Source: Cyanobium sp. T1B-Tous (lineage in GTDB: Bacteria; Cyanobacteriota; Cyanobacteriia; PCC-6307; Cyanobiaceae). Taken from it: a stretch of DNA of 64,000 bases. Shown here piece by piece: positions 54,498 to 62,562 of the stretch (within the stretch, counting starts at the first letter, position 1; the number at the start of each line of letters is the position of its first letter). The stretch lies in assembly GCF_024345475.1 (NCBI RefSeq), contig NZ_JAGQBE010000005.1:1-64000 (forward strand). The letters are read 5' to 3'. Made by a program: the position numbers and the translations under genes. The notes beneath the pieces are model-generated. The model was not told the origin of the DNA and made no database searches. It saw only the letters and a list, made by a program, of their open reading frames with translations.

Positions 54498-55570
54498 CGG
54501 CCCGATTCGGCCGCCAGACACTCCCGGGCCATCTGGCCCTCCTCGTCGGCGGCCACCTGCACCAGCTCGAACGGGGGCAGCCAGGCCAGCGCCTGGCGCA
54601 GCTCCTCCAGCAGGGCCCCGTCGTGTTCGCCGATGCCGCCGCTGAGGGCGATGGCATCCACCCCCCCCAGGCTGGCGGCCATGGCCCCGATGCCCTGCAG
54701 CAGCTGGTGGCGGAACACGGTAATTGCCAGCTCGGCGCCCGGATGGCCCGCCGCCGCCGCCTCCCGCAGCTGGCGCATGTCGCCGCTGAGGCCGGAGAGG
54801 CCCAGCAGGCCGCTCTGGTGGTTGAGGGCCTGGTCGAGTTGGTCGGCGCTGAGGCCGGCCCGCAACTGGTGCAGGAGCAGCCCGGGGTCGAGGGAGCCAC
54901 TGCGGGTGGCCATCACCAGGCCCTCCAGGGGCGTAAAGCCCATGGTGGTGGCGATGCTGCGGCCGTCGCGAATGGCGCAGAGGGAGCAGCCCGCGCCCAG
55001 GTGGCAGCTGATCAGCCGCGCCACCGGCACCATGCCGGCCACGTGCTGGTGGTTGAGGCCGTGGAAGCCGAAGCGCTGCAGACCCGCCTCGCGCCAGGCC
55101 AGGGGGATGGCGTAGGTGCGCGCCTCCGCCGGCAGGGTGTGGTGGAAGGCCGTGTCGAAGCAGGCCCACTGGGGCGCTCGTGCTGGGGCCCCATCGAGCC
55201 AGGCCTGCATCCAGGCGATCAGCTGCAGGGCCGCTCCGTTGTGGAGCGGAGCAAGGGGAATCAGGCGGGTCAGATCCGCCACCACCGCGGGGCTCAGCCG
55301 GGTGGCCCCGCGGTAGGCCACGCCCCCATGCACCAGGCGATGCACCACCCGTTCGATCTGCGGCGTCCAGGGGTCGAGCTGGCGCCGCAGCCAGGCGTCG
55401 ATGGGCGGCGGCATCGGGCTGCCGGGGGCAGCGAGCCCTCCAGCCCAGCTGTGCTGGTCTTGCCAGAGGCGCTGCTGCTGCTGGTCCAGCACGGTCAGCT
55501 TGAGGCTGGAGCTGCCGGCATTGACGGCCAGCACCACCGGCGGGTTGGGGCCTGTCCAGCCCTCAGCCAT
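54494..55570 (-). CDS. ackA: Acetate/propionate kinase family protein (short form)
   Basis: A 358-aa member of the acetokinase family that interconverts acetyl phosphate and acetate. Typical blocks are VNAGSSSLKL (N-terminal phosphate loop), FHGLNHQHV, SCHLGAGCSLCAIRDGRS, TTMGFTPLEGLVMATRSGS and FRHQLLQGIGAMAASLGGVD. It is about 40 residues shorter than the E. coli enzyme, and the canonical RSGDLDP reads RSGSLDP. Its start overlaps the AraC gene's stop by eight bases, so the pair is an operon; the regulator may control it. In many cyanobacteria this short form acts with phosphoketolase, not found here. Confidence 0.85.
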   Translation of the reverse strand: MAEGWTGPNPPVVLAVNAGSSSLKLTVLDQQQQRLWQDQHSWAGGLAAPGSPMPPPIDAWLRRQLDPWTPQIERVVHRLVHGGVAYRGATRLSPAVVADLTRLIPLAPLHNGAALQLIAWMQAWLDGAPARAPQWACFDTAFHHTLPAEARTYAIPLAWREAGLQRFGFHGLNHQHVAGMVPVARLISCHLGAGCSLCAIRDGRSIATTMGFTPLEGLVMATRSGSLDPGLLLHQLRAGLSADQLDQALNHQSGLLGLSGLSGDMRQLREAAAAGHPGAELAITVFRHQLLQGIGAMAASLGGVDAIALSGGIGEHDGALLEELRQALAWLPPFELVQVAADEEGQMARECLAAESGR

Positions 55571-56645
55571 GCAGACGCCGTCCTTCGCGCAGCACGTCCG
55601 AGGGGCGGATGCCGTAGACGCTGTGGAAGTCACGGCTGAAGGCCGAGATGTTGCGGAAGCCGAGACGGGCGGAAATGCCGGCCACGCTGTCGCTGGCGCA
55701 GGGGTTGAGCAGATGTTGCCGGGCCAGATCCAGGCGCTGCCGGCGGATCCACTGAATCGGCCCGCAGCCAAACCGCTGACTGAAGGCCAGTTGCAGGTTG
55801 CGCCGGGAGTAGCCGCTGCGCTGTTCCAGCTGGGTCAGGTTGATGGGGGTGTGCAGGTTGGCCTGGATCCACTCCAGCAACTCTTCAAAAATCAGTTCCC
55901 GCGAGAGTCCGTCGGTGCGGTGCTGGCTGCGCTCGGCCTGGCGCTCCAACTGGGGGCAGAGGGCGAGCGCCAGGATGCGATAGATCAGATCATCGATCTG
56001 CAGGGCCAACAGCTCCCCGGCGGTTTCGAGTTCGTGGGCGTCCACCAGGGCGAAGGCCCGCCGCAGGGTGAGGAGCAGTTCGGCCTGTCGCCCCTCGGCC
56101 ATGGCCAGCACCTGGGGACGCTGCAGATCCGGGGCGAAGCGGCGGCTGGAGAGGCCCACGCCGCCGATGGCGGCGGCGGTGTCCTGGAGCCGCTGCAGAT
56201 CGACATGCAGCACCAACCCGTTGTAGTGATCGGTGGCGTAGCGGTATTCCTGGCCGGGATTGAAGTACAGGGGGGCTTCGGGATGGATATCGAAGCTGTG
56301 GCCGTCCACCGCGTAGGACGCAGCCCCGGAATAGCAGATGTTGATGGCGCCGACGCCGGGGTTATCGCCGATGCAGCCGATGATTGGCGAGGTGTACCCG
56401 CAGGTGAGGGTGAGCGCTCCTGCGCTGGCGGTGCTGGCCCGGTGCAGGAATGGACTCGATTCCTCGAACCGTGGGGCAAACTCCCGCACCGGGAAATGCT
56501 GGTTGAGTTTGTGGGCCAAGGCCTGGGGATCCCGGTCCACGACCGCCTGTTGGTCGTGGAAGACCAGGGGCAAGTGGGCGACGGAATTCAAGCCACTCTT
56601 CAAGCGGAGATCCCACTGTAAAAAGCACCGCAGCGGCGTCCACAA
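55563..56645 (-). CDS. AraC-family transcriptional regulator
   Basis: A 360-aa regulator with an N-terminal AraC-binding-like region (YTSPIIGCIGDNPGVGAINI and FDIHPEAPLYFNPG), and a C-terminal HTH pair: INLTQLEQRSGYSRRNLQLA, FGCGPIQWIRRQRLDLA and VAGISARLGFRNISAFSRDF. It probably responds to a small molecule. The first codon used is a TTG with weak support; the real start could be a few codons in. It overlaps ackA and should regulate that operon and itself. Confidence 0.83.
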   Translation of the reverse strand: MWTPLRCFLQWDLRLKSGLNSVAHLPLVFHDQQAVVDRDPQALAHKLNQHFPVREFAPRFEESSPFLHRASTASAGALTLTCGYTSPIIGCIGDNPGVGAINICYSGAASYAVDGHSFDIHPEAPLYFNPGQEYRYATDHYNGLVLHVDLQRLQDTAAAIGGVGLSSRRFAPDLQRPQVLAMAEGRQAELLLTLRRAFALVDAHELETAGELLALQIDDLIYRILALALCPQLERQAERSQHRTDGLSRELIFEELLEWIQANLHTPINLTQLEQRSGYSRRNLQLAFSQRFGCGPIQWIRRQRLDLARQHLLNPCASDSVAGISARLGFRNISAFSRDFHSVYGIRPSDVLREGRRLHG

Positions 56646-56687
56646 ACTGGGATCACTCTTGATGGCGCTTCCAAGGGGTGAATGGCC

Positions 56688-56906
56688 TCAACCCCCTTTG
56701 AGTGAGTTCAACAAGACGTCCTTGCTGTCCTTGAGGTCCTTCCAGATCCGGCGGATCTCGGCGTAGGCCTCTTCCTGACTCAGCTTGCCGTTGCTCTGCA
56801 GGCCCACCACCAGCCCCACCCGCTCGGCAAACGACTCCAGGTTCTGGTGAAACATGAGGCGCTGGGGGGTCCAGTCCGCTCCCCGATAGGAGGAGTGGGG
56901 CTCCAT
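56688..56906 (-). CDS. DUF7219-like small cyanobacterial protein
   Basis: A 72-aa protein: SSYRGADWTPQRLMFHQNLE, SFAERVGLVVGLQSNGKLSQ and EEAYAEIRRIWKDLKDSKD. This arrangement resembles the small DUF7219 proteins of cyanobacteria, whose function is unknown. A charged helical protein. The ATG at 56906 matches the conserved start; the longer frame upstream is not family-like. It shares a 205-base divergent gap with the corA leader ORF. Confidence 0.7.
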   Translation of the reverse strand: MEPHSSYRGADWTPQRLMFHQNLESFAERVGLVVGLQSNGKLSQEEAYAEIRRIWKDLKDSKDVLLNSLKGG

Positions 56907-57111
56907 CGGCGCCCGTACGCCCTCGCCCTCTGGTTGGGCTTCAGGTGGCGTGGGACGCGACCCCGCAGTGGTCACACGAATCAAGCCTAATGACCCAAAA
57001 ATTAGGGCCTTCTGTTTAAGGAGTGGTGAAGACTCGCTGGCGTGTGGCTTGCGGCACAGGTGGCTTGAGGAGACGGGCCGCACCATGCCTAGGAGGAGTT
57101 GGAGGTAGGGC

Positions 57112-57258
57112 ATGGATCACTCCCTGGCGAGCCGCTGGACCCAGGTGGTGCTATGCCTGCTGATTCAGGCCAGCATCGTGGGCGGTGGCGAGGTGCTGAA
57201 CCGCTGGCTGGCCCCAGCCCCCCTCTCGCCGTGCTGCGCCCCACCCCTGGTGCTCTGA
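57112..57258 (+). CDS. Small membrane-type ORF overlapping the corA start (48 aa)
   Basis: A 48-codon frame with an excellent Shine-Dalgarno (GGAGG at 57101-57105, six bases before the ATG). It encodes a single hydrophobic segment (WTQVVLCLLIQASIVGGGEV) and a C-terminus rich in proline and cysteine (LAPAPLSPCCAPPLVL). Its last 28 bases overlap the likely corA start (GTG 57231). A seven-codon frame, 57085-57108, reads MPRRSWR with tandem AGG codons just ahead. The arrangement suggests translational coupling or a leader-peptide control of corA. It could instead be a plain membrane micropeptide. Confidence 0.5.
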   Translation: MDHSLASRWTQVVLCLLIQASIVGGGEVLNRWLAPAPLSPCCAPPLVL

Positions 57259-58331
57259 ACTCCCGCCTCCTGGAGGAGCGCCCCGCCGACCTGCCGGCCC
57301 ATCTCTTTGTGTCGGGAGGGCGGCAGCAAACCTGTTTCAGTGCCGTGCTGTTTGAGCCGGAGGGGCCCCGGCTGTTGCCGCTCGAGTCGCCGGAACAACT
57401 GCACCAGCTGCACCGCCTCGGCTACCCCCTCTGGGTGCGGGTGATGGGCCTGGGCGATCGGCAGCGGGTGGAGGCCATGCTCGCGGTGCTGCAGGTGCCC
57501 TCGATGCTGCTGCCCCCCTTGCTCGAGGTGCCGCAGCGCTCGCGGGTGGATGGCCTCGGCGAGGCGTTGATCGTGGTGCTGCACCGGCTCAGCTTCGCCC
57601 GCGATCCCCTGCATCTGCTCAGCGCCCAGGTGGGTTTGCTGCTGTTGCCCAACCTGTTGGTCACCTTCGAGGAAGCGGCGGCCGGGGAGTCGTTTCCCGA
57701 GCTCACGGCGTGGCTGGAATCGCGGGTGGGGGCGGTGGAACACCGCGACCTCGACGACATCCTCCACTTCCTGGTGGATGAACTGCTCGATGCCCTGTTT
57801 CCGATGCTGGAGCAGATCGCCAACCGCCTCGATGACCTGGAGGAGGCTGCCCTGCGCGACCCCAAGCCCAAACTGCTAGCGCGGGCGTTTGTGCATCGCA
57901 GCAACCTGCGCACCATCCGCAACCAGGTGTGGCCGTTGCGTCACCAGATCCGGGTGTTGCTGCGCCAGCGCCAACAGCTGCTCGGGGCGGAGGCCCTGGT
58001 GGGTTTTCAGGAGATGGCCGATCTGGTGGAGCTGTTGTTTGAAAACTGCGAGCTGCTGCGCAATCAGTGTGATGCCATCACCCAGGCCTATGCGGCCAGC
58101 GTGGGCAATCGTATGAACCAGGTGATGAAAACGCTCACGATCCTCACCAGTATTTTTGCTCCACTCACCTTCATTGGTGGCATTTATGGCATGAACTTCG
58201 CCAACATGCCCGAGCTCAGCTGGCGCTATGGCTACCTCTACGCCCTGCTGCTGATGGCAACCGTGGCCCTGATTCAGTCCTACTGGCTGTGGCGGCGCGG
58301 CTGGTTTCAGGATTGGACGGCTCCCCGCTGA
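57231..58331 (+). CDS. corA: CorA-family Mg2+/Co2+ transporter
   Basis: A 366-aa CorA protein: a cytoplasmic alpha/beta funnel, long stalk helix around LRTIRNQVWPLRHQIRVLLR, and two C-terminal helices flanking the gate motif YGMNFANMPEL, the GMN filter that selects hydrated Mg2+. The GTG at 57231 is the best start; no ATG exists before the conserved region, and the longer frame reading upstream overlaps the leader ORF in another frame. Regulation may involve the overlapping small ORF. Its stop is two bases before a Pho-box-like element of the next gene. Confidence 0.9.
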   Translation: MLRPTPGALNSRLLEERPADLPAHLFVSGGRQQTCFSAVLFEPEGPRLLPLESPEQLHQLHRLGYPLWVRVMGLGDRQRVEAMLAVLQVPSMLLPPLLEVPQRSRVDGLGEALIVVLHRLSFARDPLHLLSAQVGLLLLPNLLVTFEEAAAGESFPELTAWLESRVGAVEHRDLDDILHFLVDELLDALFPMLEQIANRLDDLEEAALRDPKPKLLARAFVHRSNLRTIRNQVWPLRHQIRVLLRQRQQLLGAEALVGFQEMADLVELLFENCELLRNQCDAITQAYAASVGNRMNQVMKTLTILTSIFAPLTFIGGIYGMNFANMPELSWRYGYLYALLLMATVALIQSYWLWRRGWFQDWTAPR

Positions 58332-58333
58332 AG

Positions 58334-58352
58334 CACAACCTGGCCTTAACCG
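58334..58352 (+). promoter_or_regulatory. Pho-box-like tandem octamers upstream of sphX
   Basis: CACAACCT and CTTAACCG lie 11 bases apart immediately after the corA stop and 47 bases before the ATG of the phosphate-binding protein gene. The second half matches the PyTTAAPyPy cyanobacterial Pho-box well; the first is a weaker copy. Pattern evidence only. Confidence 0.55.
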
Positions 58353-58399
58353 CCCAGGTGCCTGGAAAGGCCCAGAGTTCTGTTGTCGTTGTGACCGTC

Positions 58400-59419
58400 A
58401 TGGGCCCTTTCCTGCGCCTTGCCTGGCTTGCCCCGATCCTGGTCGTGATGCCGGCGGGCGTCCTGGCAGCACCTGAGCCGATCCGCATCGGTGGCTCGAG
58501 CACGGTGTTCCCCGTGATGCAGGCGGCCATTGCGGCCTATCAGAAGGGCGGCGCCCATCGTCAGGTGCGCTTTGAGCTCAAGGAAACCGGCACCTCGGCG
58601 GGGTTCCGGCAGTTCTGCAGCGGACAGCTGCCCCTGGCCAACGCCTCGCGTCCGATCAATGCCAAGGAGCTCAAGGCCTGCGCGGCCAAGGGGGTGACCT
58701 TCCTGGAGCTGCCGATCGGTTTTGATGCGATCACAGTGGTGGTGAACCCCGCCAACACCTGGGCCTCGAGCATCACCACCCAAGAGCTCGCTCGGCTTTG
58801 GAAACAGGGGGCGGCTGGATCGGTGAAAAGCTGGAGCCAGGTCAACCTCGATTGGCCCAACCGGCCGATCCGGCTGTGTGGCCCAGGCAAGGACTCGGGC
58901 ACCTACGATTATTTCAACAAGGCCATCAATGGCGATGAAGATAATTCAAGGGCCGATTATTTTGCCAGCGAAAAAGACAATGAGCTGGTGGCCTGCGTCG
59001 CCAAGAATCCAGAAGCCCTGGGCTACTTCGGATTTGCCTATTACCAGGCGAATGCCAAGCGGCTGAAGCCCCTCAGCGTTGTGGGCAAGAGGGGGGCGGC
59101 CCTGCCTTCCGTGGCATCAGTTCAGAAAGAAAGTTATGTTCCCCTGTCCAGGCCCCTGTTTGTCTACGTCAACGACCGGGCCCTGCGGCAGCGGCCGGAG
59201 CTGCAGAAATTTGTGACGTATGTGATCCAAAACGGCCTCAGCTTGGTGAAGCGCGCTGGTTACATTCCCATGCCTTCCAGCACCTATATGTTGGTGGAAA
59301 GCAAGTTGTATCGGCACGTGGGCGGCACGGCCTTCGGTGGGGATCTCCCCGTGGGTCTCACCACCGGCCAGGCGTTGCAGCGCAGTCTCGAAAGCATCAA
59401 GAAACCCGCCTTCCGCTGA
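58400..59419 (+). CDS. sphX: Phosphate-binding protein, SphX/PstS family
   Basis: A 339-aa periplasmic binding protein with a signal peptide (FLRLAWLAPILVVMPAGVLA, cleavage near AAPEP) and the PstS-type start IRIGGSSTVFPVMQAAI. KETGTSAGFRQFCSG, ASRPINAKEL, LELPIGFDAITVVVN and LCGPGKDSGTYDYF line the phosphate site. The form resembles SphX, the high-affinity binding protein induced by phosphate starvation. A Pho-box-like site precedes it and a CHAD gene follows seven bases after the stop. GTG at 58391 is an alternative start. Confidence 0.87.
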   Translation: MGPFLRLAWLAPILVVMPAGVLAAPEPIRIGGSSTVFPVMQAAIAAYQKGGAHRQVRFELKETGTSAGFRQFCSGQLPLANASRPINAKELKACAAKGVTFLELPIGFDAITVVVNPANTWASSITTQELARLWKQGAAGSVKSWSQVNLDWPNRPIRLCGPGKDSGTYDYFNKAINGDEDNSRADYFASEKDNELVACVAKNPEALGYFGFAYYQANAKRLKPLSVVGKRGAALPSVASVQKESYVPLSRPLFVYVNDRALRQRPELQKFVTYVIQNGLSLVKRAGYIPMPSSTYMLVESKLYRHVGGTAFGGDLPVGLTTGQALQRSLESIKKPAFR

Positions 59420-59426
59420 GCTCGGC

Positions 59427-60395
59427 ATGGTGTTCCAGCCAGGTTCCCCACCCCTGAGCAACGGCCGGTTTGCCCGCGATCTGTTGCAGCGGCAGGTCGT
59501 CAAGTTGGTGCAGCTGCAGACACCGGTGTCCGAGGGCAAGGGAACCGAGCCCCTCCATCAGATGCGGGTCACCATGCGCCGGCTGCGCACCACGGTGGTG
59601 CAATTCGATTCGGCCCTGCAGCTGCCTCCGGCCATCAACGACCAGCGCCTGGCCAAATGGGTGCGCCGACTCGGGCTGGCGCGGGATCTCGACGTGCTGC
59701 GCGAGCGCCTTGAGGATGGCTTTTTGCCCCAGCTGCCCGAGGCCGAGGTGAGGGCCCTGCGGCCCGTGCTCAAGCAACTGCGCCGGGAGCGGCAGCTGGC
59801 CTACGGCCATGTGGTGGAGGTGCTGCAGAGCCGCTCCTATTTGGAGGGCCTGGCTCAGTTGCAGCGTTGGTTGAAACAGCCCGAATTCACCCGGTTGGGA
59901 GAGCAGCCGATCCGGGAGTGGGTGCTCGAATGGCAGGGGCCCTGCCTGGCCAGCCTGTTTCTCCATCCGGGCTGGCAGGTGAGCAGTGCGGAGGGCGAGG
60001 TGGAGGTGTTGCACGAGCTGCGCCGCCGGATCAAGCAGGCCCGCTATCGGCTCGAAAACCTGTCGGCCGTCGAGGGCGCTCAGACGGCCGGCTGGATCGG
60101 GCGCTTCAAGCAGGCGCAGGAGCTGCTCGGGGAATTCAACGACTTGCAGGTGCTGCAGCGCGCCATCCACGATCAGGTGCCCGGTCCGTTGGAGGAGGTT
60201 TTTCCCCAGTTGGAGTGGCTGCTGGTGCAGCATCAACGCCATTGCTGGGAGCAGTGGCGCGAGCTGGCCGGCGATCTGCTGCCGCCCAGCCAGCGGCAGC
60301 GTCTCTGGCGGGCCCTGCTGCCCAGGCCGTGGCTGGCCCGGTCCTGGTTCCTGGTGAAGAGCGGGTTAAGGCGCGCTGTGGCCCGCTTTGGCTAG
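59427..60395 (+). CDS. CHAD-domain protein (polyphosphate-associated)
   Basis: A 322-aa helical CHAD protein: HQMRVTMRRLRTTVVQF at residues 45-61 contains the HxxR(x3)RRLR basic patch, and a second copy is HELRRRIKQARYRLENL. CHAD domains bind polyphosphate and target granules; many occur near polyP genes. The gene is seven bases after the sphX stop, so the pair is probably one Pho-controlled transcript. It suggests linkage of phosphate import to polyP storage. Confidence 0.87.
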   Translation: MVFQPGSPPLSNGRFARDLLQRQVVKLVQLQTPVSEGKGTEPLHQMRVTMRRLRTTVVQFDSALQLPPAINDQRLAKWVRRLGLARDLDVLRERLEDGFLPQLPEAEVRALRPVLKQLRRERQLAYGHVVEVLQSRSYLEGLAQLQRWLKQPEFTRLGEQPIREWVLEWQGPCLASLFLHPGWQVSSAEGEVEVLHELRRRIKQARYRLENLSAVEGAQTAGWIGRFKQAQELLGEFNDLQVLQRAIHDQVPGPLEEVFPQLEWLLVQHQRHCWEQWRELAGDLLPPSQRQRLWRALLPRPWLARSWFLVKSGLRRAVARFG

Positions 60396-60426
60396 AGGTT
60401 GGATAGTTCTCTCCGTTGGTGAGGCC

Positions 60427-60609
60427 ATGCTGAGCCCCAACTGCTTTTGGATGTTGGACGAGGAGCGCCTGGCCGACCTGGGTGCCCTGCTGGTGTTCCG
60501 GCACTGGTTGCGTCAACAGCTGGCTGAACTGGCGGGCGAGGTAGATGCCACTGCCCTGAAGCCCCCGTCCGACGCTCCCGAAACGTCCTATGGCCGGCTG
60601 TTTTTTTGA
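60427..60609 (+). CDS. Hypothetical protein (60 aa)
   Basis: A 60-aa protein starting LSPNCFWMLDEERLADLGAL, with a polar helix and LKPPSDAPETSYGRLFF at the end. No domain recognised. Its ATG is 31 bases after the CHAD stop, so it may belong to the same transcript. The stop is embedded in a T-rich stretch. Confidence 0.5.
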   Translation: MLSPNCFWMLDEERLADLGALLVFRHWLRQQLAELAGEVDATALKPPSDAPETSYGRLFF

Positions 60610-60721
60610 TGCCGCGACATGTGTTCTGGAGCACCATCGGTGTGTAGCGCGCTTGCTCGTCGCTGCACATCACCCTCGATAGGTTGCGCGGGATTTCCTT
60701 TGTGAAATCACCCCTATCGGT

Positions 60722-60735
60722 GTGAGGACCCGATG
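60722..60735 (+). promoter_or_regulatory. Conserved 14-base leader/RBS of the first porin gene
   Basis: GTGAGGACCCGATG, containing the start codon, is identical to the sequence at 63682-63695 before the second porin. It includes a Shine-Dalgarno-like GAGGA. The identity of the leaders of two diverged paralogues suggests a retained translation signal. Confidence 0.6.
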
Positions 60736-62355
60736 ACCCTTTCCAAAAAGCTGCTGCTGGCCCTGGCCGGCGCCAGCCTGACGGCCCCCCTGGCCGCTTC
60801 TGCCCAAGATCTGGCTTCGTTGAACGGCTCTGCTGCCATCAACGACTACATGCAGCAGCAAGACGTGGATCGCTTCCGCGCCTGGGAATCCAAGAACCAG
60901 GTGACCAGCGTCAACCAGTTTTCCGATGTGCAGCCCACCGACTGGGCCTATCAAGCGCTGAGCAACCTGGTGGAGAAGTACGGCTGTGTGGCCGGTTATC
61001 CCAATGGCAAGTTCAAGGGCGGCAACGCCATGACCCGCTATGAAGCGGCGGCCCTGCTGAACGCTTGCCTCGATCGCATCTCCGAGGTCACCGACGAGCT
61101 CCAGAAGCTGCTCAACGAGTTTGACTCCGAGCTCACCGTGCTCACCTCCCGTGTGGATGGCCTCGAGTCGAAGGTGGGCCAGCTGCAGGCTCAGCAGTTC
61201 TCCACCACCACCAAGCTGAAGGGTGAGGTGAACATGATCCTGGGTGGGGTGCCTGATTATCCCCGTACCTCTAGCGGTACTCCTGACAAAACTGCCTTCA
61301 ACTACGACGTCCGCCTGAGCTTCGACACGAGCTGGACTGGTAAAGACCTGCTGCGTACCCGTCTGCGCAGTGGTAACTTCAGTTCTGCACCCTTCGGCTC
61401 CAGCAGCAACAACTTGTTCAAGCTGGATAAGGCTGAGACGGCCCGCGATGGTGCTCAGAGCAACGTTTGGATCGACCGTCTCTACTACACCTTCCCAGTG
61501 GGCAAGGAGATTAAGTTGACCGCAGGTACCCTGCTTCGGAACACCGAAGTGGTCGGTTTCTTGCCATCTGCGTACAAAGCCCAGATTCTTGATTTCTTTG
61601 GCCTAGCCGGTGCTCCGGGTGTCTATAACAAGGCTACCGGTGCTGGCTTTGCTGCTCAGTGGAAGCAAAGTGTGAAGAAGGGCAATCCCTACTTCACATT
61701 TGACACCAGCTACATCGCCGAGCGGGGTAACGACTCCACCACCGGCATGTTTAACAACGACGGTGCCCAGAATATCAATGCCCAGCTTGGCTTCAAGGGG
61801 CAAAATTATGGCGTGGCGCTCGGCTATCGCTATGGTTCCGAGGGCTCTCGCGTCCGAGTCGGGAATGGCTACGCAGGTAATGCCCTGGTGTCTGGTCAAA
61901 CCTCCAATAGCATGTCGGTGGGTGCCTTCTGGCAACCGCTGGAAACCGGTTGGATTCCCTCCATCAGTGTTGGCTATGGATTCAACGACATGAGCGGCAG
62001 CTACGCCACATCGGCAGATCCGCAACGCCGCTTCAGCTCCAGTCGCGCCGCCATGGATTCCCAGTCCTGGACCGTTGCACTGCAGTGGGATGACGCTTTC
62101 ATGAAGGGGAACTCCGCAGGCTTCGCCTTCGGCCAAGCCGCCAATCCCAACAACAATCCGACCACTGGATCTGCTTGTAACAGCACTTCAGTTTGCGCTT
62201 CCCCGAGCGATGGCTGGATGTATGAGATTTTCTATAAGTTCCAGGTGACCGACAACATTTCCATCACGCCTGCCCTTTTCTGGGTGCAGGATATGGTCAA
62301 GGACTCTGTTGGTGATGGATGGGGTGGTGTGATTCAGACTCAATTCCGTTTCTGA
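60733..62355 (+). CDS. SLH-domain porin (iron-uptake porin / SomA type)
   Basis: A 540-aa outer membrane protein. It has a signal peptide (KLLLALAGASLTAPLAASAQ), an SLH domain (VTSVNQFSDVQPTDWAYQAL through NAMTRYEAAALLNACLD) that anchors to peptidoglycan-linked polysaccharide, a short coiled coil (about 115-150), and an OprB-like beta barrel ending in VIQTQFRF, with a terminal aromatic. Such porins allow passage of small ions, including iron, in cyanobacteria. A paralogue begins at 63693. A strong terminator follows. The barrel region has lower GC than neighbouring genes. Confidence 0.9.
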   Translation: MTLSKKLLLALAGASLTAPLAASAQDLASLNGSAAINDYMQQQDVDRFRAWESKNQVTSVNQFSDVQPTDWAYQALSNLVEKYGCVAGYPNGKFKGGNAMTRYEAAALLNACLDRISEVTDELQKLLNEFDSELTVLTSRVDGLESKVGQLQAQQFSTTTKLKGEVNMILGGVPDYPRTSSGTPDKTAFNYDVRLSFDTSWTGKDLLRTRLRSGNFSSAPFGSSSNNLFKLDKAETARDGAQSNVWIDRLYYTFPVGKEIKLTAGTLLRNTEVVGFLPSAYKAQILDFFGLAGAPGVYNKATGAGFAAQWKQSVKKGNPYFTFDTSYIAERGNDSTTGMFNNDGAQNINAQLGFKGQNYGVALGYRYGSEGSRVRVGNGYAGNALVSGQTSNSMSVGAFWQPLETGWIPSISVGYGFNDMSGSYATSADPQRRFSSSRAAMDSQSWTVALQWDDAFMKGNSAGFAFGQAANPNNNPTTGSACNSTSVCASPSDGWMYEIFYKFQVTDNISITPALFWVQDMVKDSVGDGWGGVIQTQFRF

Positions 62356-62415
62356 TCCTTAGATCCCTTATCAGCTCCTCACGCAGTCCTCAACTGCCCC
62401 TCTCACACATCCAAG

Positions 62416-62441
62416 GCCTCCCCAGTCGGGGAGGCTTTTTT
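62416..62441 (+). terminator. Rho-independent terminator of the porin gene
   Basis: GCCTCCCC / GGGGAGGC stem with four-base loop AGTC followed by six T, 60 bases after the porin stop. Confidence 0.93.
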
Positions 62442-62493
62442 GTGATCGCCGCTTGCTTAGTAAGGACGATCTGCACCCATGGCTTTGCCACCT

Positions 62494-62512
62494 CTTAATG
62501 GCTCCATAACGT
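62494..62512 (+). promoter_or_regulatory. Weak Pho-box-like tandem octamers upstream of pstS
   Basis: CTTAATGG and CATAACGT lie 11 bases apart, 50 bases before the pstS ATG. Each departs from the PyTTAAPyPy consensus at one or two positions, so this is a weak candidate. Confidence 0.35.
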
Positions 62513-62562
62513 TCGCCAGGGAGTCGGGTTGCTTTAATTGATGAGGAACTGTCTCTTATCCA

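Noticed and set aside
57013-57031. Pho-box-like octamers (CTTCACCA and CTTAAACA, minus strand) upstream of the DUF7219-like gene
   Set aside because: The spacing is right but only one half is close to consensus, and the site is more than 100 bases from the gene it would control.
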